Shown here one piece after another: positions 18,439 to 29,770 of a DNA stretch of 64,000 nt. The DNA is from Burkholderia sp. WSM2230 (GTDB lineage: Bacteria; Pseudomonadota; Gammaproteobacteria; Burkholderiales; Burkholderiaceae). A program made the position numbers and the translations under genes. The stretch spans positions 434,001-498,000 of the forward strand of contig NZ_AXAJ01000002.1 in the NCBI RefSeq assembly GCF_000472445.1, in the 5' to 3' direction. The notes below the pieces were generated by a model that was not told where the DNA came from, did not search any database, and saw only the letters and a list, made by a program, of their open reading frames with translations. Position 1 is the first letter of the stretch; each line of letters starts with the position of its first letter.

Positions 18439-18571
18439 GGTTCCTCGGAAGTTTGCGCCTGAGCTATAACTAAAGGCGCAGGGCGGAACGGGCACTTGGG
18501 CGCTGATCGAGCACTGAATCGATGAGCGCCTTGCCGTTTCATTCCGAACTAGCAACGTTTAAGGAAACACC

Positions 18572-19042
18572 GTGAATCTCAACGCAACCCTGTTTGCGCA
18601 AATGGTCGTGTTCCTGATCCTCGCGTGGTTCACGATGAAGTTCGTGTGGCCGCCGCTGATCAACGCCCTCGACGAGCGCTCGAAGAAGATCGCCGACGGT
18701 TTGTCGGCTGCCGAAAAGGGCAAGGCAGAACTCGAAGCCGCTCACAAGCGGGTCGACCAGGAACTCGCTCAGGCTCGCAACGACGGTCAGCAACGTATTG
18801 CTGACGCAGAAAAGCGCGCTGTCGCAGTCGCTGACGAAATCAAGGCTCAAGCGCAAGCTGAAGCCGCTCGCATCATCGCGCAAGCGAAGGCCGACGCGGA
18901 GCAGCAAGTCGTGAAGGCGCGCGAAACCCTGCGCGGCGAAGTCGCTGCACTGGCAGTGAAGGGCGCCGAACAGATCCTGAAGCGCGAAGTCGACCAGGCG
19001 GCTCACGCTGACCTGCTGAATCAACTGAAAGCCGAGCTCTGA
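18572..19042 (+). CDS. atpF: F1Fo ATP synthase subunit b
   Basis: This 156-aa peripheral-stalk subunit has one N-terminal membrane helix (residues about 5-27, [20 protein letters not shown]). A long charged, alanine-rich coiled coil follows. Length is that of Escherichia coli b. The gene ends 2 nt before atpH, so the two stalk subunits are closely coupled. Confidence 0.95.
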   Translation: MNLNATLFAQMVVFLILAWFTMKFVWPPLINALDERSKKIADGLSAAEKGKAELEAAHKRVDQELAQARNDGQQRIADAEKRAVAVADEIKAQAQAEAARIIAQAKADAEQQVVKARETLRGEVAALAVKGAEQILKREVDQAAHADLLNQLKAEL

Positions 19043-19044
19043 TC

Positions 19045-19584
19045 ATGGCCGAACTTGCAACCATCGCCCGTCCGTACGCAGAAGCGCTGTTTGGCGTGGC
19101 CGAAGCTGGTGACATCGCCGCCTGGTCCACGCTCGTGCAGGAGCTGGCACAGGTTGCGCGTCTGCCCGAAGTGCTGTCGATCGCCTCGAGCCCGAAAGTA
19201 AGCCGCGCCCAGGTCAGCGAACTGCTGCTGGCTGCGGTCAAGTCGCCGCTCAAGGACAACGCGCAAGCGAAGAATCTGGTGCAAATGCTGGTGGACAACC
19301 ATCGCCTGCAATTGCTGCCGGAAATCGCTACGCAGTTCGAAGAGTTGAAGAACGCCCGTGAAGGCGCGGCCGATGTGCTGATCGCCAGCGCATTCCCGCT
19401 CGAAGGCGCGCAGCTGAACGACCTCGTCGCAAGTCTCGAACGCAAGTTCAAACGCAAGCTGAAGCCGACGGTCGAGGTCGACTCGTCGCTGATCGGCGGC
19501 GTGCGCGTAACGGTCGGCGACGAAGTGCTCGATACCTCGGTCCGCGCGCGGCTTGCCAGCATGCAGACGGCTCTGACGGCCTGA
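19045..19584 (+). CDS. atpH: F1Fo ATP synthase subunit delta
   Basis: This 179-aa OSCP/delta protein caps F1 and binds the b stalk. Family marks are [13 protein letters not shown] at the N-terminus and the C-terminal [22 protein letters not shown]. It starts 2 nt after atpF with no intervening regulatory sequence. Confidence 0.95.
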   Translation: MAELATIARPYAEALFGVAEAGDIAAWSTLVQELAQVARLPEVLSIASSPKVSRAQVSELLLAAVKSPLKDNAQAKNLVQMLVDNHRLQLLPEIATQFEELKNAREGAADVLIASAFPLEGAQLNDLVASLERKFKRKLKPTVEVDSSLIGGVRVTVGDEVLDTSVRARLASMQTALTA

Positions 19585-19639
19585 AGCGCTTCGCGCCAGG
19601 CGGCTGGCACGCAACAGAATTGACTATCAGGAGCGAATA

Positions 19640-21181
19640 ATGCAACTCAATCCCTCTGAGATCAGCGAGCTGATCAAGAGCCGGATCCAGGGCCTTGAAG
19701 CGAGCGCAGACGTTCGCAACCAGGGCACCGTGATCTCCGTGACCGACGGCATCGTGCGTATTCACGGTCTGTCGGAAGTGATGCAGGGCGAAATGCTCGA
19801 ATTCCCGGGCAATACATTCGGCCTCGCACTGAACCTCGAGCGCGACTCGGTCGGCGCCGTGATTCTGGGTGAGTACGAGCACATTTCGGAAGGCGACATC
19901 GTCAAGACGACGGGCCGCATTCTGGAAGTGCCGGTGGGCCCGGAACTGCTCGGCCGCGTGGTCGATGCACTGGGCAACCCGATCGACGGCAAGGGTCCGA
20001 TCAACGCAAAGAAGACCGACGCGATCGAAAAGATCGCTCCGGGCGTGATCTGGCGTAAGTCGGTTTCTGAGCCGGTTCAAACCGGTCTGAAGTCGATCGA
20101 CGCGATGGTGCCGGTTGGCCGTGGCCAGCGTGAGCTGATCATCGGCGACCGCCAGTGCGGCAAGACGGCAGTCGCAGTCGACGCGATCATCAACCAGAAG
20201 GGCAAGAACCTCTTCTGTATCTACGTCGCGATCGGCCAGAAGGCTTCGTCGATCATGAACGTGGTCCGCAAGCTCGAAGAAACCGGCGCGCTGGAATACA
20301 CGATTGTGGTCGCCGCTTCGGCTTCGGAGTCGGCAGCCATGCAGTACCTGGCACCGTACGCCGGCTGCACGATGGGCGAATACTTCCGCGACCGCGGCCA
20401 AGACGCGCTGATCGTTTATGACGACTTGACCAAGCAGGCTTGGGCATACCGTCAGATCTCGCTGCTGCTGCGCCGCCCGCCGGGCCGTGAAGCGTATCCG
20501 GGCGACGTGTTCTATCTCCACTCGCGTCTGCTGGAACGTGCTGCTCGCGTCTCGGAAGAGTACGTCGAGAAGTTCACCAACGGTGAAGTGAAGGGCAAGA
20601 GCGGTTCGCTGACGGCACTGCCGGTCATTGAAACGCAGGCAGGCGACGTGACCGCATTCGTTCCGACGAACGTGATCTCGATTACCGACGGCCAGATCTT
20701 CCTGGAAACCGACCTCTTCAACGCAGGTATCCGCCCGGCAATTAACGCTGGTGTGTCGGTGTCGCGCGTCGGCGGTGCGGCTCAGACGAAGGTCGTGAAG
20801 AAGCTGTCGGGCGGTATCCGTACCGACCTCGCGCAGTATCGTGAGCTCGCAGCGTTCGCGCAGTTCGCATCCGACCTCGACGAAGCCACCCGCAAGCAGC
20901 TCGAGCGCGGCCGCCGCGTGACGGAACTGCTGAAGCAGCCGCAATATCAGCCGCTGCAGGTGTGGGAACTGGCTATCTCGCTGTTCGCGGCGAACAACGG
21001 CTACCTCGACGATCTGGAAGTGTCGCAAGTTCTGCCGTTCGAAAAGGGCCTGCGCGAATATCTGAAGTCGAGCCACGCTGACCTGGTCAAGCGCATCGAA
21101 GACAACAAGGAACTCTCGAAGGACGACGAAGGCCTGCTGCACACGGCCCTCAAAGACTTCAAGAAGTCCGGCGCGTATTGA
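19640..21181 (+). CDS. atpA: F1Fo ATP synthase subunit alpha
   Basis: This 513-aa non-catalytic nucleotide-binding subunit of F1 has the usual length. The P-loop is [15 protein letters not shown], and the ATP-synthase alpha/beta signature region [17 protein letters not shown] is near residues 365-381. A Shine-Dalgarno (aggagcg) precedes the ATG. It lies 55 nt after atpH. Confidence 0.97.
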   Translation: MQLNPSEISELIKSRIQGLEASADVRNQGTVISVTDGIVRIHGLSEVMQGEMLEFPGNTFGLALNLERDSVGAVILGEYEHISEGDIVKTTGRILEVPVGPELLGRVVDALGNPIDGKGPINAKKTDAIEKIAPGVIWRKSVSEPVQTGLKSIDAMVPVGRGQRELIIGDRQCGKTAVAVDAIINQKGKNLFCIYVAIGQKASSIMNVVRKLEETGALEYTIVVAASASESAAMQYLAPYAGCTMGEYFRDRGQDALIVYDDLTKQAWAYRQISLLLRRPPGREAYPGDVFYLHSRLLERAARVSEEYVEKFTNGEVKGKSGSLTALPVIETQAGDVTAFVPTNVISITDGQIFLETDLFNAGIRPAINAGVSVSRVGGAAQTKVVKKLSGGIRTDLAQYRELAAFAQFASDLDEATRKQLERGRRVTELLKQPQYQPLQVWELAISLFAANNGYLDDLEVSQVLPFEKGLREYLKSSHADLVKRIEDNKELSKDDEGLLHTALKDFKKSGAY

Positions 21182-21320
21182 TCCGCGAGTGATCCGCAAG
21201 GCATAAAAGGACCTCGGGGGGCGCGGGCCGCATGTCAATGCACCCGCGCTGCTTCGATCCGCTTTGCATGGGACCTGGGTAAGCGCTCAGGCGCTCACTC
21301 GGGCCGACAAGGAGCAAGCA

Positions 21321-22205
21321 ATGGCTGGAATGAAGGAAATTCGCGGCAAGATCAAGAGCGTGCAAAACACGCGCAAGATCACGAAAGCGATGGAGATGGT
21401 GGCGGCATCGAAGATGCGCCGCGCTCAGGAGCGCATGCGCGCTGCTCGCCCGTATGCCGACAAAGTCCGCGATATCGCTGCACACATGAGCCGTGCGAAC
21501 CCCGAGTATCGTCACCCGTTCATGGTGTCGAACGAAGGCGCGAAGACGGCGGGGATCATCCTCGTCACGACCGACAAGGGTCTGTGCGGTGGCATGAACA
21601 CCAACGTGCTGCGTGCAGCGCTGCAGAAGTTCAAGGAACTGGAAGGCCAGGGCAAGACGATCGAGGCAACCGCGATCGGCACCAAGGGTCTGGGTTTCCT
21701 GAACCGTTTGCGCGCCAAAGTGGTATCGAATGTCGTGCATCTGGGCGATACGCCGCACCTGGAAAAGCTGATCGGCGCGGTGAAGGTGCAGCTCGATCTG
21801 TACTCGGAAGGCAAGGTTTCGGCGGTGTATCTGGCATACACGCGCTTCGTCAATACGATGAAGCAGGAGCCGGTGATCGAGCAACTGCTGCCGCTCGCGG
21901 CAGACCAGTTCGAGCGCAAGGAAGAGCAGGGCGCGACGCCGAGCACCCAGTGGGACTACATCTACGAGCCGGACGCTCAGGCAGTGGTGGACGAACTGCT
22001 GGTGCGTTATGTCGAGGCGCTGGTCTATCAGGCCGTCGCGGAAAACATGGCGTCGGAGCAGTCGGCCCGCATGGTCGCAATGAAGGCAGCTTCGGACAAT
22101 GCGAAGTCGGTCATCAACGAACTGCAGCTTGTGTACAACAAGAGCCGTCAGGCCGCGATCACGAAAGAACTGTCGGAAATCGTCGGTGGCGCGGCGGCGG
22201 TCTGA
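21321..22205 (+). CDS. atpG: F1Fo ATP synthase subunit gamma
   Basis: This 294-aa central-shaft subunit has the N-terminal helix [20 protein letters not shown] and the C-terminal helix with the signature [15 protein letters not shown]. The frame is open from 21264, but ATG 21321 follows aaggagcaa and gives the family N-terminus. It lies 139 nt after atpA. Confidence 0.96.
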   Translation: MAGMKEIRGKIKSVQNTRKITKAMEMVAASKMRRAQERMRAARPYADKVRDIAAHMSRANPEYRHPFMVSNEGAKTAGIILVTTDKGLCGGMNTNVLRAALQKFKELEGQGKTIEATAIGTKGLGFLNRLRAKVVSNVVHLGDTPHLEKLIGAVKVQLDLYSEGKVSAVYLAYTRFVNTMKQEPVIEQLLPLAADQFERKEEQGATPSTQWDYIYEPDAQAVVDELLVRYVEALVYQAVAENMASEQSARMVAMKAASDNAKSVINELQLVYNKSRQAAITKELSEIVGGAAAV

Positions 22206-22314
22206 CCTTGACGGGTCAGGCATGTCGCCTCGTGTGCGCCCGTAAGGCGCACCGTCTAGGCAACGGTCTGGGCGATCCCATCGAAACAGCGCCTTTGCGC
22301 GAGTGAAGAATTGA

Positions 22315-23727
<1,413 letters not shown>

Positions 23728-23838
23728 AGGTCGGGTGTAACGAAGCGGGCGCCGGCGTCCGCGCGATAACTGCCAAGCGGCGGTTGTTCGCTGAGCCGGC
23801 GTCTCACTACGCTCAACCCGCCACAGGAGTCGACACTT

Positions 23839-24264
23839 ATGGCAACCATCAAAGTAGACGTCGTCAGCGCGGAAGAGCAGATCTTCTCGGGCCAGGCGAA
23901 GTTCGTCGCGCTGCCGGGCGAAGCGGGTGAACTCGGCATTCTGCCGGGCCACACGCCGCTCATCACGCGGATTCGTCCGGGTGCGGTGCGTATCGAAGCT
24001 GAAAACGGCGAAGAAGAATTTGTGTTCGTCGCCGGCGGTATCCTCGAAATCCAGCCGGGCGCTGTGACGGTTCTCGCCGACACGGCAATCCGCGGCAAGG
24101 ATCTCGACGAAGCCAAAGCCGAAGACGCGCGCAAGCGTGCGGAAGAAGCGCTGCAGAACACGGGCTCGAACCTCGAGTACGCAACCGCACAGGCGGAATT
24201 GGCGTACGCGACGGCCCAGCTCGCTGCGATCCAGCGTCTGCGCAAGCTGCGCGGTCAAAGCTAA
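23839..24264 (+). CDS. atpC: F1Fo ATP synthase subunit epsilon
   Basis: This 141-aa subunit has an N-terminal beta barrel ([36 protein letters not shown]). The C-terminal two-helix part, rich in Ala and Glu (about residues 90-138), can inhibit ATP hydrolysis in related enzymes. It is the last atp gene; the operon terminator follows 17 nt after the stop. Confidence 0.96.
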   Translation: MATIKVDVVSAEEQIFSGQAKFVALPGEAGELGILPGHTPLITRIRPGAVRIEAENGEEEFVFVAGGILEIQPGAVTVLADTAIRGKDLDEAKAEDARKRAEEALQNTGSNLEYATAQAELAYATAQLAAIQRLRKLRGQS

Positions 24265-24280
24265 GCAGCACGTTTCAGAG

Positions 24281-24310
24281 AAAAAGCAGCCCGCGTGGCT
24301 GCTTTTTTTT
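24281..24310 (+). terminator. Terminator of the atp operon
   Basis: The stem AAAAAGCAGCC (24281-24291) pairs with GGCTGCTTTTT (24297-24307) across the loop CGCGT, with eight T in all. It is a textbook Rho-independent terminator. Confidence 0.92.
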
Positions 24311-24506
24311 GACCTTAGCTTGACGTTTACGGAAAGGTCAGAGACATTGTGTGTCCTTAGTTTGCCGTCCCAAATGCGGCCACCAAAGGGCGGCGAGACG
24401 CGCTAGTCCGCTGCGGGTAAGACTTGATGCCGGACGGGCGCGCGCCGGTGGCACAATCGGTTTCAAATCCATTTCAATAGGGCGATCTGCTCACGGAGAC
24501 AGCACC

Positions 24507-26237
24507 ATGGCAACGCAAGTGTCGGGCGAAGGCGCAATCATCGAGCCGAAAGACGGACTCTCGTACGTCCGCGGATCGACAGACGTTCCGTTGAGCGAAG
24601 CGACGATCGGTGAGTTCCTGCGCGAGACCGCCGGGCGCTTCCCGGATCGACCGGCTGTGGTGTTCCGCGAGCAGCGAATTCGGTGGACATGGAAGGAGTT
24701 TGCCGAAGAAGTCGACGTTCTGGCCGCCGGATTCCTGGCGCTAGGCATTACGAAGGGCGACCGCGTTGGCATCTGGTCGCCCAATCGTGTGGAATGGCTG
24801 CTGACCCAGTTTGCGACCGCGCGCATTGGCGCGGTACTGGTCAACATCAACCCGGCATATCGGCTGGCAGAGCTCGAATACGCACTGAACAAGGTCGGCT
24901 GCAAGGCGATTGTGGCCGCCGAGCGGTTCAAGACGTCAATGTACCTGGAAATGCTGCAGCAACTCGCGCCCGAACTTGCGACGCACACGCCTGGCGGTCT
25001 GCATGCGGCAAGATTGCCGGAGTTGCGCTACGTTATTCGCATGTGCGACACCGAAACGCCGGGAATGCTGAGTTTCTCCGACGTGATCGAGCAGGGACGT
25101 GCGACACTCGACGTCGCGAGGCTCGATGCGATCGGTGCGACGCTGTCGTGCCATGAGCCGATCAACATTCAGTTCACCAGCGGCACGACGGGCAATCCCA
25201 AAGGCGCGACACTCACGCACAGCAACGTGGTCAACAACGCGCGTTATATCGCGATGGCCATGAACCTGAGCGAGCAGGACGCGCTGTGCATTCCCGTGCC
25301 GCTCTATCACTGCTTTGGGATGGTGCTCGCGGTGTTGGCGTGCGTATCCGTTGGCGCCAACATGGTGTTTCCGGGCGAGGGCTTCGACCCCGCCGCGACC
25401 CTCGCGGCCGTCGCCGATGAGCAATGCACGGCTCTGCACGGCGTGCCCACCATGTTCATCGCCGAACTCGACCATCCAAACTTTGCTTCCTACGACCTCT
25501 CACGCTTGCGCACGGGCATCATGGCCGGCTCGCCGTGCCCAATTGAGACGATGAAGAAGGTCGTCTCGAGAATGCATCTGAGCGAGATCACGATTGCCTA
25601 CGGCATGACCGAGACTAGTCCGGTTTCGTTCCAGAGTTCGACGACCGATCCGCTCGACAAGCGTACAACCACGGTGGGCCGGATCCAGCCGCATCTGGAA
25701 GTGAAAATCATCGATTCGCTCGGCAACATCGTGCCCGTCGGCGAAATCGGCGAGCTTTGTACGCGTGGTTATTCCGTGATGCAAGGCTACTGGGGCGACG
25801 AAGAAAAAACGCGCGAGAGTGTCGTGGACGGCTGGATGCACACCGGCGATCTGGCGACGCTCGACGCCGAAGGTTATTGCAATATCGTCGGTCGCCTGAA
25901 GGACATGCTGATTCGCGGCGGCGAGAACGTCTACCCGCGCGAGATTGAGGAATTCCTTTTTCGGCACCCGAAAATTCAGAGCGTGCAGGTGTTCGGCGTG
26001 CCAGACGCCAAATACGGCGAGGAGGTGTGCGCCTGGGTGGTCCTGCATTCAGGCGAGCAGGCTACCGCAGAAGAGATCCAGCAGTTTTGCCATGGGCAGA
26101 TCGCGCACTACAAGGTGCCGAAGTACATCCGCTTCGTGGACGAATTGCCGATGACAGTGACTGGCAAAGTTCAGAAATTCATCATGCGCCAGCGCATGAT
26201 GGACGAACTGAAGCTGCAGGAAGGGAAGACCGCCTGA
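24507..26237 (+). CDS. Acyl-CoA synthetase (AMP-forming fatty acid-CoA ligase)
   Basis: This 576-aa ANL-superfamily enzyme activates a carboxylic acid, probably medium- or long-chain fatty acid, to acyl-CoA through an acyl-adenylate. Visible motifs are the P-loop [18 protein letters not shown] (about residues 223-240), the A5 motif YGMTETSP, the A7/A8 region GWMHTGD and [16 protein letters not shown], and the C-terminal catalytic lysine context TVTGKVQKF. The frame is open back to 24351, but ATG 24507 has the Shine-Dalgarno acggagac. It is a single gene after the atp terminator. The exact acyl chain preference is not visible. Confidence 0.88.
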   Translation: MATQVSGEGAIIEPKDGLSYVRGSTDVPLSEATIGEFLRETAGRFPDRPAVVFREQRIRWTWKEFAEEVDVLAAGFLALGITKGDRVGIWSPNRVEWLLTQFATARIGAVLVNINPAYRLAELEYALNKVGCKAIVAAERFKTSMYLEMLQQLAPELATHTPGGLHAARLPELRYVIRMCDTETPGMLSFSDVIEQGRATLDVARLDAIGATLSCHEPINIQFTSGTTGNPKGATLTHSNVVNNARYIAMAMNLSEQDALCIPVPLYHCFGMVLAVLACVSVGANMVFPGEGFDPAATLAAVADEQCTALHGVPTMFIAELDHPNFASYDLSRLRTGIMAGSPCPIETMKKVVSRMHLSEITIAYGMTETSPVSFQSSTTDPLDKRTTTVGRIQPHLEVKIIDSLGNIVPVGEIGELCTRGYSVMQGYWGDEEKTRESVVDGWMHTGDLATLDAEGYCNIVGRLKDMLIRGGENVYPREIEEFLFRHPKIQSVQVFGVPDAKYGEEVCAWVVLHSGEQATAEEIQQFCHGQIAHYKVPKYIRFVDELPMTVTGKVQKFIMRQRMMDELKLQEGKTA

Positions 26238-26405
26238 CCGAAGAGCGCACAGAAGGTAGCGCGGCAAAGAGAAAAGCCGTCTGCGGCGATCTTTTTATCG
26301 CGCTCGCCATTGCCGGTTGCGGCGGGAGAAAAGGAAAACGTCGAACAATTGCCAAACAGCGCGTAAAATCTGCCATCTTGCACTGCGCAAACGTTTGACG
26401 GGACG

Positions 26406-26431
26406 AAAAAAAAGCGGGCCTGGAGCCCGCT
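26406..26431 (-). terminator. Leftward Rho-independent terminator
   Basis: Read on the minus strand, the stem AGCGGGC/GCCCGCT (26431-26425 with 26419-26413; loop of five) is followed by eight T. It must end a leftward transcript, yet the next annotated leftward gene ends 735 nt away. This is why I looked for a small gene just before it. Confidence 0.8.
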
Positions 26432-26451
26432 AAAAACCACACGCTACGGGG

Positions 26452-26622
26452 TTAGCGCGAGGAGACCAAAGTAGGAACCGACTGAGACGACGACCCGGCG
26501 TCGACTACGGTCCCAGCAGGGATGCCCCTTCTCAGGGCTTCGGCATAAGCCGACCGGCAAGTGCATCGTATCCGCTCACACCACGCACCCAGCCACATCC
26601 GTGTTGAAACCGTTGAGGGCAT
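26452..26622 (-). CDS. Possible small protein (56 aa) or small RNA
   Basis: A 56-codon frame begins MPSTVSTRMWLGAWCER and ends SVPTLVSSR. It stops 20 nt before a clear leftward terminator. It is cysteine- and arginine-rich in the middle and has no hydrophobic segment or known motif. No good Shine-Dalgarno precedes it, and an upstream TTG (26655) is possible. A hairpin (GGAGCGCC at 26641-26648 with GGCGCTCC at 26687-26694) lies directly upstream. Wobble positions are only moderately GC-biased, so the transcript may equally be a structured small RNA. Confidence 0.35.
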   Translation of the reverse strand: MPSTVSTRMWLGAWCERIRCTCRSAYAEALRRGIPAGTVVDAGSSSQSVPTLVSSR

Positions 26623-26694
26623 TGTGGGCGAATTAACCAGGGAGCGCCGTAACAAAGTGTTTCAGGTTGTAACGCCCGCCAGATAAGGCGCTCC

Positions 26695-27165
26695 GGGATT
26701 TATTGCGGAAAGGAAACGTTAAATAAGTACATTTTACCGATGACTGCGCAGCAATTTAATACGTCTGTTTCATGATATTCGCGAAGCATAGCGCCGCATA
26801 AAGGGTTAAGCCGATTCCGCATCGAATGGTTGCATCTTCATCTTTTCCCTGCCGGATTGCCGCTGTTACAACCGGTTCAGGCGCCGCGGGATTTTGCGTC
26901 CGCCCGCGCGCGACGCCGGATGCGTCGCAACAAACTCCGTGCGAACTGCAACCATACAAGGGGTCCGTTCGCCGGCCCGGCAGATACTCGCCTCCACTGG
27001 ACTGCCGTCTCGCCTCAAGTGCCCGGCGTTACACAATGCGGCCCGCGAGCCGATGTTATCGACATGGCCGCGAGCCATTCTCCGGCGCACTGGACGCACC
27101 CAGCGCGCCAAGCACCCCGGGCGTACGCCGCCGGTCAACAACACCTGCCACCGATCCGCGTCACT
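26695..27165. other. Stretch without a supported gene
   Basis: I see no gene here. AT-rich bases at about 26700-26765 could carry a leftward promoter for the small gene at 26452, but I cannot define -35 and -10 boxes with confidence. No terminator is visible after the stop of the leftward gene at 27166. Confidence 0.4.
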
Positions 27166-27981
27166 TCACTTCAACCACTTATCCGACACAGCCTGATATT
27201 CGCCGGTAGCGCGCGCCAGATGCAGCCACTGGTCCACGTACTGCTGGAACGCCACATCGCCGCGCGGCAGCAGCCATGCTTTTTCGCCGTACTGGAACGG
27301 CTTGTCGGGATGCACCGAGCAAAGGCCGGGATTCAACTTTTGCTGCAGCAGAGTTTCTGACGCATCGGTCACCATTACATCGGCCTTGCCGGCGAGGATC
27401 TGCTTGAAGATCGTCACGTTGTCCGGATAGACCGTCAGGTTCGCATGCGAAAGGTACTGCTTCGCGAAACGTTCGTTGGTGCCGCCCGGATTTACGATCA
27501 CGCGCGTTGCCGGCTGGTCGATCTGCGCCACCGCCTGGTACTTGTTGACGTCGTCGCATCGGACAATCGGCGTCTTCCCGTCCACCATATAAGCCTGCGT
27601 GAAGAAGGCGCGCTTTTGCCGTTCGAGCGTCGGCGAAACCCCGCCCACACCGATGTCGCATCTGGCGACGAAATCGTTCATCAAGTTCGGCCATGAAGTC
27701 TTGATGTACTCCGCCTTGACACCGAGCGACTTCGCAAGCGACTCAGTCATGTCGATGTCGATGCCCTCGAACTGACCGTCTGTCTTGTAAAACGAATACG
27801 GCTTGTAGTCCCCTGTGGTGCACGCGCGCAGCGTGCCCCGAGCAAGAATTTCATCAAGCCGCGAGGCCGCCGCGGCAGTGCCAGCAGTGCCGGCCGCGCC
27901 TGACGCTTGCGCCTGAGCGGCTCCGCCGTGTATCAGGACGCCTGTCAGCGCGCCGAGCAGTGCAACTGCAACTTTCTTCAT
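27166..27981 (-). CDS. Periplasmic cyclohexadienyl (arogenate/prephenate) dehydratase, PheC-like
   Basis: This 271-aa exported protein has the periplasmic amino-acid-binding fold (SBP_bac_3). The signal peptide covers about residues 1-25, followed by an Ala/Gly-rich linker. It resembles PheC more than transport proteins: TTGDYKPYSF, KTSWPNLMNDF, VNPGGTNERFA, TDASETLLQQK and SVHPDKPF are PheC blocks. Glu209 in DASET matches the catalytic glutamate (Glu173) reported for the Pseudomonas enzyme. PheC converts prephenate or arogenate to phenylpyruvate or phenylalanine. No permease gene is adjacent, which supports an enzyme. The Shine-Dalgarno ggagactcc precedes the ATG. Confidence 0.78.
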   Translation of the reverse strand: MKKVAVALLGALTGVLIHGGAAQAQASGAAGTAGTAAAASRLDEILARGTLRACTTGDYKPYSFYKTDGQFEGIDIDMTESLAKSLGVKAEYIKTSWPNLMNDFVARCDIGVGGVSPTLERQKRAFFTQAYMVDGKTPIVRCDDVNKYQAVAQIDQPATRVIVNPGGTNERFAKQYLSHANLTVYPDNVTIFKQILAGKADVMVTDASETLLQQKLNPGLCSVHPDKPFQYGEKAWLLPRGDVAFQQYVDQWLHLARATGEYQAVSDKWLK

Positions 27982-28194
27982 GGAGTCTCCTTGGTTATGC
28001 GTTGTAGTGTAAGTTTGTCGGATGATAGCCCGGCAATTCGTCCATGAACATCGGCCGTTCGGCCAGGTTGCGTTAGGGCGGGCACGTGCGGAAAATGGCC
28101 CCTCAACCCGAGCACCGCAGTTATTGCCCGCATGCCGCCGAATGCGGCGGCCACCGTCCGGTAAAATGCCCCTTTGCCCTTAGTCGCACGCAAC

Positions 28195-29295
28195 GTGGCC
28201 CATAACCTCCTGAACGACACTTTCCTGCGCGCGCTGCTGCGCCAGCCCACCGACTACACACCTGTCTGGTTGATGCGGCAGGCCGGCCGCTATCTGCCGG
28301 AATACAACGCCACGCGTTCTCGCGCGGGCAGTTTTCTCGGCCTCGCGAAGAATCCGGCGTTCGCGACGGAAGTCACGCTGCAGCCGCTCGAGCGCTATCC
28401 GCTCGACGCCGCCATACTGTTTTCCGACATCCTCACGGTGCCGGATGCAATGGGCCTCGGCCTGGAGTTCGTCGCCGGCGAAGGGCCGACATTCGCGCGA
28501 CCCGTACGCACGGAAGACGACGTGGCGCGCCTTGCGGTGCCGGACATCGACGCCACGCTGCGCTACGTGACCGACGCCGTGCGCGAAATCCGCAGCGCGT
28601 TGACCGACGCTCAAGGCCGGCAACGCGTGCCGCTCATCGGCTTTTCGGGCAGCCCGTGGACGTTGGCCTGCTATATGGTGGAAGGCGGCGGCTCGGCGGA
28701 CTTTCGCACCGTCAAGTCGATGCTGTATGCGCGCCCGGATCTGATGCATCGCATCCTGGAGATCAATGCAAATTCGGTCGCGGCCTATCTGAACGCGCAG
28801 ATCGAAGCCGGCGCCCAAGCCGTGATGATCTTCGACACCTGGGGTGGAGCACTTGCCGACGGCGCATATCAGCGCTTTTCGCTGCACTACATCCAGCAGG
28901 TCGTGAATCAGCTGAAGCGCGAGCATGACGGCGACAAAGTGCCGGTCATTACCTTCACCAAGGGCGGCGGCCTGTGGCTCGACGAAATCGCCGGGACGGG
29001 TGTCGATGCAGTGGGCCTCGACTGGACGGTCAACCTGCGTAAGGCGCGCGAGCGTGTCGGCGGCAAGGTCGCTTTGCAGGGCAATATCGACCCGTCCGTA
29101 TTGTTCGCGCCGCCCGCGTGTATCCGCATGGAGGCGCGCGCCGTGTTGGACAGCTTCGGCAACCATCCGGGGCATGTTTTCAACCTCGGCCATGGCATCT
29201 CGCAATTCACGCCGCCGGAAAACGTCGCGGAACTCGTCGACGAAGTGCATCGCCATAGTCGCGCCATTCGCAGCGGCGCGCATGCACCTGGTTGA
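28195..29295 (+). CDS. hemE: Uroporphyrinogen decarboxylase
   Basis: This 366-aa cytosolic enzyme removes four carboxyl groups from uroporphyrinogen III to give coproporphyrinogen III in haem synthesis. Signatures are [15 protein letters not shown] (residues about 23-37) and [19 protein letters not shown], plus the C-terminal [15 protein letters not shown] chose GTG 28195, which gives the family start ([14 protein letters not shown]); an in-frame TTG at 28174 is an alternative. A possible -10 TAAAAT (28162-28167) lies just upstream. It is divergent from the PheC-like gene. Confidence 0.95.
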   Translation: MAHNLLNDTFLRALLRQPTDYTPVWLMRQAGRYLPEYNATRSRAGSFLGLAKNPAFATEVTLQPLERYPLDAAILFSDILTVPDAMGLGLEFVAGEGPTFARPVRTEDDVARLAVPDIDATLRYVTDAVREIRSALTDAQGRQRVPLIGFSGSPWTLACYMVEGGGSADFRTVKSMLYARPDLMHRILEINANSVAAYLNAQIEAGAQAVMIFDTWGGALADGAYQRFSLHYIQQVVNQLKREHDGDKVPVITFTKGGGLWLDEIAGTGVDAVGLDWTVNLRKARERVGGKVALQGNIDPSVLFAPPACIRMEARAVLDSFGNHPGHVFNLGHGISQFTPPENVAELVDEVHRHSRAIRSGAHAPG

Positions 29296-29410
29296 CCCTG
29301 TAACTTCTACCGTTTTTTGCTGCAATGCAGCGCGCTGGGCTCTGCGGCTAAGGGAAAATTCGCGAGATGCGGGCCGCCGGCAAGCGCTCTCACAGTTGTC
29401 AAGACTTGAC

Positions 29411-29419
29411 TTATACACA
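29411..29419 (+). promoter_or_regulatory. DnaA-box match 1
   Basis: TTATACACA fits the DnaA-box consensus TTWTNCACA. It lies in the 475-nt hemE-priA gap, 190 nt before a second, perfect box. Apart from these boxes and a long-range CCCTTGC/GCAAGGG symmetry near 29460-29510, I see nothing in the gap. Confidence 0.5.
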
Positions 29420-29600
29420 TTCATCACGTTGCGGCGCGGTAGAACGTTTAGTCGTGTCCCGACCCTTGCACATTGCCCGCACATTTGATCTCAGCCTTGT
29501 CTGGCAAGGGTTTCGCGGCTGCGGCGAGAAGTGTGCGGAACCCCACAGAAGGCCGCTGCGGCGCGGTTTGCGGGCCGTTCGAGCGAAGTTCTCAACAAAG

Positions 29601-29609
29601 TTATCCACA
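29601..29609 (+). promoter_or_regulatory. DnaA-box match 2 (perfect consensus)
   Basis: TTATCCACA is the strong DnaA-box sequence and lies 162 nt before the priA start. DnaA binding here could tie expression of the restart helicase to the replication state. Confidence 0.6.
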
Positions 29610-29770
29610 GGCGTGCGGGGTCGACACTAATTGTTCAGCCGAATCCAAAACTTAGCGTCGAAATTGAAGTTTTACTTTAACTTCGGGCGGGCGCCTCATA
29701 GTCACACAATCCGGGGCGCGGGCTGCGGCGCTATGACGCTAGTCGCCGCCGCGGGAGCTCACGCAGCCGA

